Assembly: GCA_900239685.1 (NCBI GenBank)
Contig: OENT01000833.1
Coordinates: forward strand, 1-64,000
From: Rotaria macrura
Lineage: Eukaryota > Rotifera > Eurotatoria > Philodinida > Philodinidae
DNA: 64,000 bases
Direction: 5' to 3'
The translations under genes were made by a program, and so were the position numbers. Position 1 is the stretch's first letter. Each line of letters starts with the position of its first letter. This document shows positions 38,801 through 53,301 of this stretch, one piece after another. A model generated the notes under the pieces. The model was not told the DNA's origin, searched no databases, and was given only the letters and a program-made list of their open reading frames with translations.

Positions 38801-41160
38801 ATGTTGATTTATAACTAAAACAAGAACATAGAATGTATGAAAATATAAATAGACAACTGCAAAATCGTCTCTTCTTAAATTAGAGTATGACGACGAATTG
38901 TGTGAGTGCTATTTGCACGGCATAAATATCTTACTTGTTCTCTAGGAAACTATCCATTCAATACAACTAATTATGAAACCTTTTGGTTAATAGAGTTTAT
39001 TATTCTTCAATTGAATTGATCGAAATTATTTGCAAAGAAATTCTTCACCAGTCTTCATTTGATTTCAATGACATTTATGTACATGTCAATGTTGTCGATT
39101 TTTTCTTGGTACCAATTCCAAAAAGATTTCGCCTTCTGGGATAAATTTCATATTTTCTTTTTGAAATTTTTTTTAAAGAGACTTCAACTAGAAGGTTCCG
39201 AATTGAACATATGGAATAGACAATGTAAGAAAACCTTCGCTGTATTTAGTAAACATGATATCCGGCAAATCTGTGATATGTGGTCCCTCTTCAACTACTA
39301 ATATCATAATACAAAAATTTTAATAAAACCTTTGTGTTATGATATGTAATGATGACATTAAATGATATCGTTTTCAATGTGCATTTTTGTTTTGCTCGTC
39401 TCTTTGTGTGATGCGTGTGTCTCTCTATGCTCTTCATTTACTATCACATTCACACCCACACGTACTTGAAGCACACACCCACATTCATGGCGAAAAGAAA
39501 TATCTAGAACGTTGACAATGTTCTCTAATACCAGCGTTACATATCATAACTGACAGCTGTTGTTGAAATTTATCTTTCTATGCTATTGGTTTGAAGAATG
39601 ATGAAATAGTACACAACAAATATACGATGCTATTTTTAATTTTGCCTGAAAATATGGAGAGAACGCCTTTTTACTAGCATGTCAAGCATCGTCGTTATCA
39701 CTACTCTTACATGCCTCGACATGATCTCATCCACTTGACTCACATTTGTTTCTTAATACGAAATTGTCAGTATCAATCATATGATCATATTTTCTTGCTC
39801 GACATATCACTAGTTTATTTAACATTTCAATTTTTTATTTCGTGTGTAATCTCCTATGGTCTTAACAAGAACAGTTCATTCTTATGTATCATCAAAAGAA
39901 GCTACATGATCAATGAACGATGTAGATAAAAATGTTTATAATTGTTAACATTTGCAAATATTTAGTAGAGCTCTAAAACATATGATTGTACAACTAAAAT
40001 ATGTTTGTCAATTCACATGTATCAAATTTAACGGAACGATAAAACGATAGAGACGAACAATGAAATTTTACAGATACATTTCGAATATTGTAAATCATCA
40101 TATATTTATAATTTTAAGTTGTAATTTTGTACGATATTTAAATTCACTTATAATTGTCGGTATTAAGATTCAAGAGTTACTGATATACAAATCATAGTTA
40201 AAACTTTATTTACCCTGTCAGCAGCGTAAATCTGTTTAAAGAAGATATTCTTTAGCGAACATGTATTTGATATGTATTCATCGATAATCTTAATCGAAGT
40301 ATCCTAAGAAAAAATCATTTAGAATAAGACTAGAAGATAAATATCATGTTTTACTTTTGTCATCAATGTATTCATTTATATAGAAATTGGCTTCACTGAT
40401 TTCCATATGTTGATTGTATCGAAGTCCGCATCAAGCAAAGATACATATACAGATACTCTATTCATTCATTTTCGAGATAGCTATACCTTGAAAATGAATG
40501 ATGAAACCTGTGTGTTTGGCATAAATCCAATACCAACATCTTGTTTCTCCATCTCCATGCCCTTCTCTCTTTTCATCCTCTATTAAATGGGTAAATTCTG
40601 GATAACCAATGAACACATTTGAGTCATATAAGCGACAAATCACGAAAGACTATTGAAGATTTTTGTCACAAAAGCAATTTAATTTATGCTTAGTTAGTAG
40701 AAAGTGAACTAAATATGTATTAATTTCTTTTGCTGTCATTTTTCAAAAAAATTTTGTTCGTTGTCTAACAAGAAATAAACACATACAATGTGTATGTTTG
40801 TTTGTTTCGATGTGCGCACTATCACGCTCAAGCACGGTTTCCAAGTTGTGTGCATGTTTGATTCTTTTTTTATTATTATTGTGTTGTATCTTACCCATAC
40901 TGACATACACAAATGAAAACGAGGGTGAATAAAAGGAAGAAAGAGGGAATGAGGGAGAGAGAGGGAGCGAAAAAGAAATTCGAATACATCGACCAAACCA
41001 AGGTCTCTTTCTCTTTGTATGTATATGTGTATTTCCCTCTGTATTCTATCTCGTCTGGTTTATTCGTTATGGTTATCATTTTATATATTATAGACGAACA
41101 GCAAAATGAACGAAATACAACGAACGAGTGCAATCTCATCTCGTCTATCTTAGCGAACTA
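35873..41160. other. Divergent intergenic region, about 5.3 kb
   Basis: Lies between the divergently read synthetase and CELF-like genes and should hold the synthetase promoter on its left. I found no exon with credible splice sites and no transposon ends. The stretch at 39440-39490 is rich in CACAC words. Open frames here are short and AT-driven. Confidence 0.5.
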
Positions 41161-41545
41161 GTGTGTTTTAGAAAATAATGAACGAGAGAGAGAGAGAGCG
41201 GGAGGGGGAAAAGAGAGAAGGAATGAAGGACATTGTATAACATGGGTTATCCAGGGGAACAGCTGAGTGTATAAATAGTGAAGATTTATTTTTGCTGATC
41301 CCTTCTTCCGCTTTTAATTTAGTTCATTTTTTGGTTTTAGGGATCGAAATCTGTATTTTATATAATAGTCATGTGTTTTGTTTTTCAATTCAAATCTTTC
41401 AAACAACCACCAATCCACATGAAAAACCAATAGACGAACGAAAAATAGATGTGTATGTTGTTAACTTCTTTTTTTCTACTTCTAGATTTTAACTGAGTAA
41501 AGGTGTAAAATTGGCCAAATTCCTCGAAACAACAGTCGGAACATC
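41161..41545 (+). promoter_or_regulatory. Promoter and leader of the CELF-like gene
   Basis: A GAGAGAGAGAGAG tract (about 41185-41200, a GAGA-factor-like motif) is followed by a TATA box TATAAATA at 41270-41277. A polypyrimidine-rich acceptor (TTCTACTTCTAG) near 41485 begins the exon that holds the ATG, so a 5' leader intron is likely. An in-frame TAA sits about 48 nt upstream of the ATG in that exon, fixing the start. Confidence 0.5.
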
Positions 41546-43922
41546 ATGTCCGCTATGACGATGACAAACGGCGGCAGCAATAATACGAATTCGAATACGG
41601 TCAATGATCCAATAGATAATTTTAGTCTATTTCCTAATCGAACTCCTATTTGGTCAACATTAAATCCATCGGGATCCGATCAGTATTGGAATGAATCATT
41701 GCTTTCACCATCTCATCGTCCATGGCCATCGGAACCGTTTGGTAGTGATATTGGCAGCGATGAATTACCCTATCCAAGACAACTAAATCATCCTCATAAC
41801 CATGATTTTAGTCCGTTACCATCATCACCAGCTAATCTTTTAAATGGTAGTAATCATCATATAAGTCAAACAGGACGTTTTCAATTTCCAAATGATTCAT
41901 CATCACCGTACTGTTCTCAACAATTACCTCTGATATCATCTTGTTTTAACGATCCATTATATGACCCGTCACCATCGTCGAGTCTATTTTCAAATGAACT
42001 TGATCGACGCAGTATTAATATGAATAACAATAACAACACTAATCATCATCTGCTTGGTAATCGTCAAATATTGGACAGTCAAAAATTAAGTTTAGATCAA
42101 ATGGTTAATCGTTTTAATGATCTGCAACTGCAACCACCACCACTGCCACCGACATCATCGTCATCATCATCGTCCTATCAAAATTCATTTTTATCGCAAA
42201 CAAATGATCAACAGCAGCAACAACAACAACAGCAGCAGCAACAGCAAATTTTATCACCTTTCTACTATCAACCATCATCGCCGTTTACAAATCATCTCTA
42301 TATGAATTCACCATCACAGTATCAACAAAATGGACCCCCATCGCAAGCAGCAGCAACGTCAAATCTATTCAATGATCGCTATGATCATAATGATGGATAT
42401 TTGCCGTTCACAAATAATTCATCCTATTTATCAACCATGCGTTTTTCACCAAATCAAGCTTATCGTACAACAAAAAGTGGTAAACAACAAATAGGACCGG
42501 AAAATTCAAACTTATTCATATGTCATTTGCCGCAAGAAACAACTGATCAAACATTAATGAATTTATTTTCACAATTCGGTACAGTTTTGTCGGCGAAGGT
42601 TAATATTGATTGCCGTGTCTTTCTACGTTTTGTTTTTTTTGGTTTCTCCAAATCTATGATGTTTGTCTTCTTTTCTTCGATTAGGTATTTGTTGATAAAA
42701 AGACAAATCAATCGAAATGTTTCGGTTTTGTTTCATATGATAATCCTTCATCGGCACAACAAGGTAATTACTTATTTATATTTATATGCATATACAATTC
42801 GAAGAATGTATTCTACTAAATCAATAGATCGAAGACAGTGTTTGATTCAATTTTTTCCTTGAAAAACAAGAAAACGTTGAAGAAGTTTATTCAATGAAGT
42901 AGCACTAAGATTTTTTTTCTCAAATATTTATTTTATTGATAAAATAAATGATTTCTTAGAATTATTTTAATGCAGAAAGAATTCTTTCTTTCATGTATTT
43001 AAAATATCGTGACAATAGGTATCCTAAAGATCTCCATGAGATCTTAAGAATTTTAGACTTTTTTTTTAAATACATGTATAGAATATTGTAAAATCTACAT
43101 ATTCATGATGTTTACGAACAACTATTAATTTTTTGTATGCCATTGGATCTCTATAAGTGTAATTTATTCAATTGAAATTCGATGTTTCACTCGAAAATGG
43201 GAAAAAAAAATATGTTAGTAATTATCACTAGACAAAGAAGAATCCTTATGTCTTGTCATGTGAAGTTTTTCTTTTTCTTCTGTTGTTCATCTCTTTAAAG
43301 AATTAAGTCTCATTATAGATTTTAGTTTTTATTGTCACCTAAAACTTCCTGTTTTGTTGAGACGAGTAGATAAAAGTACATCGTGTCTGCAATAACAGTT
43401 GAATAAATCTTGAAGAATAAAAAATTGTAATTTTGTCAGCCATCTTTTAATCTCAACACGTGTCTTAACTGATCTTACGGTATTAGAAGTATTAATGTAA
43501 ACTTCAGTGACAACCCATATTGAAGAGATTAAAAAGAAAAGAAAAATTCTAGAATAGAAGTACAGTTTGAACTCGATTGATTTCATTGTTCGAAACTGAA
43601 ATGATAACTGCGATTATGAAAAAGAACTTAGAAAGCAATATCATTTTAAGAACGAATTTCATAAACTTTCATTTTTTTTTCCATACATGTAAATCTCTTA
43701 ATCTAAACATTAAGATTCTACGCCGTAATTTCATGTACAGTGAGATCCCTCGACACACTACAATTCATAAGAAGAAAATTAGCTATTTAGAATAATGTTC
43801 TTGTATTGTTATTGTCCTTGAAAATGTTCTCTTTCTCTCTAGCCATATTAAGCATGGATGGATTTAGTGTTGGTCCAAAACGACTGAAGGTCGAATTGAA
43901 GAAACCCCGCCGTAATTCGTAG
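41546..43922 (+). CDS. CELF/Bruno-like RNA-binding protein with a single RRM
   Basis: Three exons (41546-42598, 42685-42763, 43843-43922) encode 403 residues. The first 310 or so are low complexity: Asn/Ser/Pro/His-rich, with a Ser run (PTSSSSSSS) and an uninterrupted run of Gln, i.e. prion-like. The C-terminal 90 residues match the third RRM of CELF proteins: [22 protein letters not shown]1 as [16 protein letters not shown], ending [18 protein letters not shown]1 and RRM2 of canonical CELF are absent, and the upstream in-frame stop rules out their being upstream in this transcript. CELF proteins bind GU-rich RNA and control splicing, translation and decay. This looks like a derived or lineage-specific paralogue; the Q/N tail may drive assembly into granules (inference). 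Confidence 0.88.
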
Positions 43923-44795
43923 TATGACAAAGAAGAAAAAAACAAATACAAGCGATTCAATTCGATGAAAGAACAGTAAGAACATCGTGTTATATCTTGT
44001 TTGCAAAAAGATCTGTTTATGTGAGTATATGTTTTAACTGTTTACTTCTCGTTTCTTTTCTTTTTCATTATGATTGTTTGTTTGTTTCCCTACGAAAAGC
44101 AAAAAAAATTAAGAGAGAAATCGAACCTATTTACTTTCGTGTCGTGTGTGTGTGTGTGTATTTCTCAAAGAGACCTGTTCGATGTGTGTTTAGTAAAACA
44201 AAACAGAAGTGAAAGATTAAAGAAGATGGAATTTCCTATATGTTCATGCTTTCGAATTATCTATCGACTTTTTCTTTCAATCTTTTTTTGTGAGTTGATG
44301 CTGTGTTCTTTCGTTTCCTTCTTTTTTTTTATGCCGCCGTCTGTTTCTCTATTTATTTATTAAGCGATTGTGTGTATGTATCAGCTTTTATTATCTGCTG
44401 CGTGTTTGCGTATAGTTCATTCATTTTATTTTGTTTTTTTTTCTCTCTCGTTTATTAAACCCTCCCTTAATTTATTCACAAGTAAAAGAAAAAGCGGTTT
44501 TGTGTGTGCTGCGTGTGTGTGCTTATATCTACACGGTTGTTGTGTGTGCATTTCGTTGGGTTCTGGATGGATATGTTTTCTGCTCCTTTCTTTTTTTGTT
44601 CTTCTTCTTCTTTTTCTTTTTCTTTATATATCTGTGTGTGTGTATGTTTGTTGTGTGATTATCATTGCCACCGAGAAAAAACAAACAGCAAAGCAAACAT
44701 TTTCTTTTTGTTTTATCTTTTCGATGCATTAGAAAACGAAACACACGACAATAAAGAAAGTTATTTAGTTTATAGGTTTGTGAAGTAATGTAGAA
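43923..44795. promoter_or_regulatory. Convergent 3' region with GU-rich elements
   Basis: CELF-like (+) and alpha-tubulin (-) end toward each other here. On the CELF strand the region holds TGTTTGTTTGT at 44075-44085, which is the published GU-rich element bound by CELF1, plus a TG dinucleotide run at 44144-44159 and more TGTGTGT clusters at 44490-44660. A poly(A) signal AATAAA on the plus strand at 44750-44755 suggests a CELF 3' UTR of about 850 nt that would overlap the tubulin 3' end. TTTATT words near 44352 could be poly(A) signals on the tubulin strand. Open frames here are low-complexity artefacts. Confidence 0.55.
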
Positions 44796-46984
<2,189 letters not shown>

Positions 46985-47646
46985 TTTTACTCAGCTTATT
47001 TATAATCAAATACGATATTCTTTGCTTGATTGCTTACACTAGCAAATAGATAATATGAATGCTCTCATCAACGTCGTTGTCTATGCTTTATGCATATAGC
47101 CTTTTTTTTCTCTCTTCTCCTTTCTTACCACCTACATTCATTTTTTTTTCTCTCGATTCGTCTACTAATAATTTGCTTGGTTGCTTTTGTACACTTGTAT
47201 ATGATTAATATTTAGACCATTCTTCTCATTCTTTTCTTTCTTTTTATCCCTTAATATACACGACGATATGTTCGATATATGAGAGTAAAAATAAAGACTA
47301 AACAAAACTCGATATCTGTTATATAAGATTTTTTAGACATCGCATATTCAACAGACCGAAAAAAGGACGTTGCTTGTTAAAAAAAACACACACACGATAG
47401 ATATACACGTAAAAAAAAGAACAACCGAATAAGGTGACAGAGAATATAACAAACAACACTCAAAAAGAAAAGAAAAGAAATGATGACAACAAAGCCAGTG
47501 CACACGAGAGAGAAATAACATCATTAAAAAAATTGACCAGATCTATGATAATAAATTGATGTTTTTTTCTTCTTCTTCTTCTTTACATACACATACACAC
47601 AAGCTCTCTCTCTATGCACAACAAGCATGTATTTATATATGTATAT
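46985..47646. other. Short spacer between CNOT3 and alpha-tubulin
   Basis: Both flanking genes read leftward, so about 660 bp must hold the CNOT3 3' UTR and the tubulin promoter. Contents: T-rich and AAAA-rich tracts and a short CACACACAC run near 47391. No distinct core promoter motif is convincing. Confidence 0.5.
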
Positions 47647-50600
47647 TCAAAATTCTCGATCTTCCAAAAATTTATATTCGAATATAAAATTGTCACGTTT
47701 ACGAGTTTGCCATCGTTCATAATCGAAATATATGTATGTACCCTGAGAAAAAAAAAAGAATAGACATTTAGTATACACAAACAATGATTGCCTACTTGTT
47801 CATAATCATCTGTTATTGTTTTTGGTTCTTCATGCCGTTGAAACCACATCATATGTTTTGTATGAAAACGCCATGATTGACGTTTTAGAGCTTTAGCCGC
47901 TAAGTATTGTGCACGAGTTCCCTAAAAATTAGATTATCAATTCAACTTCTTTTATGTTATATTGTTCATTATTCTTGATTTTGAGTAGCTTTAAAATAGT
48001 ATGACATAGAAACCGACAAGTAACCATTGAGATTTGATTAGCCAATCAATTAAGTTCTTGATGTTTCTAGTTGGGGGTTTTGTTCAAGAGACTCTGGGTC
48101 AAATCATCTCACGTTTGAGGCACAGTATTTATATGTCTATTTAGTAGAAGTTGTTCATCATACGGAATAGAATTAGTAGGCTTCGAAATGAGCTGACTCC
48201 TACTTTGTCAATATCTGATAATGAACATTCGGGTATGAAAATAGTCAAAAATATTGAGATTATAAAAACATAATTCCTTAGAGTGGTAAATATCTCGAAT
48301 AGACCGGTCTGATAGTAATCGAATATCTGCGATTAAACTTTGTCTCTCTTTGATGGCGAAAACTATAGTTGTTCACATTGAGAAATATACGGCTTTTGAA
48401 TTACCTCCATGTAATAAAATACAAAGAATAATGTGTCAGGTGCAAGTCGATAATAGAATTCTGGTGTATCACTACCGGCTGGTGCAGCTTGGGGATAATA
48501 TGAAATGACTTGTGACTGCCCAAGTAGACCTCGCCCATAAATGCGATTAGCATTTGTTCTTAAATTACAAAAAAAAAGAGGAAAATAAACATTTAGATTT
48601 ATTTAATGGTTGTTTTATTGAAAACTACCGTTGTCGTTCTGATTCAATTAATGATGGTAATTTCGAAAATGCTGAATTCAATCTATTAAGCATACGTAAT
48701 TCTGCTGGCGTAAGTGATACACGACCTGTTGGTACTGTTTGTTGATGAATTGGATTTGACGATAGTATATAACGAAGTGAATGATGTTCAGCATTCATAG
48801 GTATATTACTACTTAATGAATTCATAACACTACCATTGACTGATGGCATATCGCCAATATGTGTCGTTGTATTCGATAAAAATGTTGAAGATGTTGGAAT
48901 AGTTGAAAATGCATTATCTAGCAAGGAATGACCATCTGAAGAACCATTACTTTTTATTGCTGATGTTATTGTACGATCATTTTCCGATATTGTACGAGGT
49001 AATAATGATGCTTGTTGAGATACAATGGCTGTGTCAATTGAACTAGACGATGGTTCAAGAGGAATGTTACAATTCGATAGATTTGATCCTGGACCTGAAT
49101 ACAATGAAGGTGGAATTGTTGTTGTTATTGACGATGATGTTGATGCACTTATTTGAGATATGTTGTTGAGAATATGTTGGGATAATATGCCTTGAAATAT
49201 AGATTAGAACATATTCGATAAGAAACATGTTTGAACACGTTTAGTTCCATAGAGAAAACATTCGAACAAGTTATTTTAGCATAAAAGATAATTATAAAGC
49301 AATTCACATGTGCATGCGTAGAAACTTAATGAAGTTTTATCAGTATAGTTTTTCTTGACATGCATCATACATGAAAGAAAGAATTGCTGGAAAACATCTA
49401 TGTACGTTTTTCACATGTCAAAATATCTTCACACATCTTCGCCGGTAGCTAGTTTCGATATTTTCTCAATCTGTGAAATCACATTCGAACGGTCCTGTGC
49501 TTAGTTTACATTGGTAAATATTGATGTGATTCTTTAACCGGCATGAACTATTTTCAATTCAATCTGATTGTGTTCTTCTTCGTAACATAGTGTCTTAATT
49601 TGTAACATAACAACGTTTAGGTATGATAAATCATATTCTAAACTCATCTTTCATTGAATATAGATTCTCATTTTTTTTTCGGTCGCAAGCAATATCAGGA
49701 ATCACTTGCAAAGGACGTTCAATCAAGAACTATTACGACAAGGATTGTCGTTTATAAATTGATGGATTCTATTTGTTATATATCTTATACAAACAATTAA
49801 AAGTTCAGTGTGAGATAGAGATTTTAATTTTAGGAACTTATCAGTAATATTTATGAAATTGATTTTACTTTTTAATCGATACTACAAGACGAACGCCTTT
49901 TCTGATCTAGTTTGCAGACAACCTTTACAGATAATTCCTCATACTAATGCAAGAAGAGAACTAACTGTGAACATTCAAAGGCAAACTGTAGTCACCATTA
50001 ATCAACAAGACACATGAATTTTGAATAAAACAAACAAATACCTGTTCGATCATTATTCGTTGATAATAATGATGGTGGATGAGAACTATTCGATGAACTA
50101 GTAACTGTTGTTGTAACAGATGATATAGGTAAAGTTGATGATGTCGTTGTTACTATTGAATCATTTATATTCGTTATTGTTCCTGTTCCATTGAGAAGTT
50201 GTCTTGATTGTTGTAGTTTTGTTGGTGGAGAAAGTACATGTTGTTTAGATATTGTTGTATTACTACTTGTTGTTGTTGTTGACGTCGATGGCACAGTATT
50301 TTGCGAAACAATTGCTGCATATTGAAGAACAGGTAATGTAGTTGTTGTTGTTGCTGTTGTGATTGGATATGTAAAATGTGGCGGTGCACTTGTTGACAGT
50401 ATTGAAGCTGACGATGGAGCTGATGGTAGTATTGGTTTTGTAGTTGATAATACACTCGGTGATTGCTGCTGCAATTGAGAAGGATTTTTCGGTGAAGGCA
50501 CATATGTCGCTGTTGTCGAATTATTTGCACCCGAATTCGATCTGGATGAAATAGAAATATAAGTTTAATTTTGAAAAAAAAAATTTGACATCTATACGAA

Positions 50601-53301
50601 TGTACCTATTTCGTTGAGATTGATTATCTTCTGATTCAGATTTATTGCGTTTTCGATCATCTGTTAATGATAGAGCTGGACTAGCAGTCGGTGAACTAGC
50701 TTGTGTCGATGATGGCGTTGTAAGACCTACAAATGATTCATTATCACCATGATTAGAAGTTGTTTCTTTTACACGATCCGATCTAATAGAAAGAATATTT
50801 CGATGAATAAGAAATATCTTGTTTTCTTTTACTATACTATAATAAATTCTTACAAATGATTTGTTGATGAATTCATATTTATTGACGATGAAGAAATATC
50901 TATATGACTTGTTGTTGCATTTGAATTCAAACTACTACTACCGTTTGATAAAGATGAAGGATGAGATTGTGTTGTTGGTACAGCTATGACAGGTGCCATG
51001 ATTGTTGATAAATTATCCATGTCAATTTCTTCGTACATTAATTCATTTTCTTTAAAATCTAAATCTTGATTCGATTCAACATAATATTCAATATCAGCTC
51101 GTAAATTATGTATGGTTTTAAGATCGAGTGCATCATTATTAATTGCACGAAGAATTTTTTCAAGTGATTCAATATGAAATTTATGACGTTCTATTGAATG
51201 TTTCGTTTCTTCTAGACGTTCTTGTTTCTGAAAAATAGTTATATACCGAATCATACATGATAATTTCAATTAAAAATAATTCTATGTCTAGTGAATATGA
51301 TCCATTCTTCTAACACAACGATTGGGCAACCACTTTTTTAAAGTCTATGCGTAAAAATTCCTCGGTTCACATCATGCATATGACCTATTTCCTTTTCAAA
51401 AATCACGAAAAGACTAAAACGACATAGAATTGGATTGATAATAACAATTACAGCAATATCGTATTGCACGTTTTTAATCCCATCGACGTTGTTGTACTAA
51501 TACTTTGGTGTTTTTTCTATATCGAAAATGATATCTTCTACAGTCATGTAATAGTTGCTTTGAATCAACATTTTACTTCATAGGAGAGGAGAGCTTTTCG
51601 CCTATCATAGAATAATCGAAATCGAAAATCCAGATGAAACAGTGAGTTGAATAAAGTAACTACATTGGTCAGATATATTTAGCATTAGCAATTGAACGAC
51701 TCGTTTCATCTTCAATAACATTTGTCATCGAAATCTATTGACTTGTTAATATTATTATTAGTATCCGTTGTACGAAAAATTAATCGTTATATGTACACCA
51801 AGAGAATGATCACTGTTTATTAACATTTTATTCTCTATGATATAAAACCATGTATACTTACGTCTTCTTTTTTCAATCATGTTGGTAAAAGCAGCTTTTA
51901 TTCTAGCCTATCATTCAATAACTTAATCCAATGAAAAATCAACATTGGTTATTCTTAATATGGAGATTTTTTACATTGACTTTAAACAATGATCAGACGA
52001 CACATCTGTTCTGGAAATTTGACTAACGACTGTATGAGATGACGTTCAATTGATCCTACCGACATAGGTAAAAGATTTTTATACGTACAGTTCTGATGAA
52101 ATAGGATTCTACAAGAATATGATAATCTTAACATCACTCGGTACGAGTTTAAAAAAAAACGGAACCACCAGTACTTTCTTAGAGTTCGTTGTTGTGTATT
52201 GAATCGTAAAAACAATACTTAAAATAATGGGTAACTTTTTCAAATGTGTGAAACAAAGCTGTCACTTAACCTGCTATAAATTTAGATTAGCCTTCGAAAT
52301 ACGAATGAATAGTGAACATCCTGATCTTTGTTTTCATCAACAATAGTAGACTCAATTCATATATGTTTGATGTACAGTTGGGTCAGCTTCGTCTGAAAAC
52401 ATCAGTGAACATCTGCTATTTATGATGATCGCACAGGTACAATTCACAAACTACTAACACGCATAAAGTTGAGATCAAATCTCTTTTTCGAGGGGAATTT
52501 CCTACAAATGACGTGGACTCAAAATCTAATCTCAACGTTCAATCCTATTATCGATTGCACTTTATAAGATAAACTTACGTCCTTATCGGATTTTTTCTTC
52601 TTTAACGATACAGATAATGTTTCAATATCCGATTCGAATTTATCAACTTGAATTTTTAACTCTTGAATTGATTCCTAAGAAAAGTAGAGAATGACAATGA
52701 GTTCGATTGATTTCTTGCTGTTTTTTACCGTAATCCATTGATTGCATTCTTCTTTTTCTTTTTCTTGTGGATCCAGTTTTTGTCCTGCACCTAGACCTTC
52801 TTTACTATATGCTTTTGTTTTCGTTTCTCTTTCAACTATTTTGAATCTTTCCATTTGCTAAAATTAGGTTCAGAAAGTTAAAAAGAGAACATTATCGTTC
52901 TACAGTTAGTTATCAGCGTACTTGTTCGATATTTTTTCTTGCTTCTTGTAAAGACTTTTTGTCTTTGATTTCCGTTGATGATATCCATGCTTTAATTTGA
53001 TCACGCAGACGTTGTAATTTTTTAATTTCTTTTTTCAATTCTTGTTCATATTTATCTTTTTGATTATGATTAGGCGCTGTATGTACCTGAACATAGATGA
53101 GATCGATAAAATATTTATTTTTTGAAAGATAAACGACGAACTTTGTTTACCTTTTGCCAGATATCTTCAAATGTTTCAACACCTTCGGTCACTTTTTTCA
53201 AACAACGCTCAATTTCACCTATAATAATGAATTCATTTATGAAACTCGTACAAACAAAGAGAGCAACACAAATTACCCTGTAATTTTCTCCTATCACCCA
53301 T
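47647..53301 (-). CDS. CNOT3: CCR4-NOT complex subunit 3
   Basis: Scaffold subunit of the CCR4-NOT deadenylase, acting in mRNA decay and translational repression. Twelve exons: 53301-53277, 53218-53151, 53086-52922, 52857-52729, 52674-52579, 51227-50854, 50782-50606, 50541-50042, 49190-48629, 48558-48405, 47921-47796, 47742-47647; 823 residues in frame (human CNOT3 is 753). The N-terminal Not3 coiled-coil domain is clear: [48 protein letters not shown]. The middle is a Ser/Thr/Gln-rich linker of roughly 400 residues. The C-terminal NOT box is highly conserved: [56 protein letters not shown], ending [11 protein letters not shown]. Introns 5 (1.35 kb) and 8 (0.85 kb) are the longest. Start fixed by MGDRRKLQ, matching the family N-terminus. 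Confidence 0.96.

Noticed and set aside
44370-44788. Cys/Phe/Val-rich frames between CELF and tubulin
   Set aside because: They are produced by TGTGTG and TTTC tracts in a 3' untranslated region.
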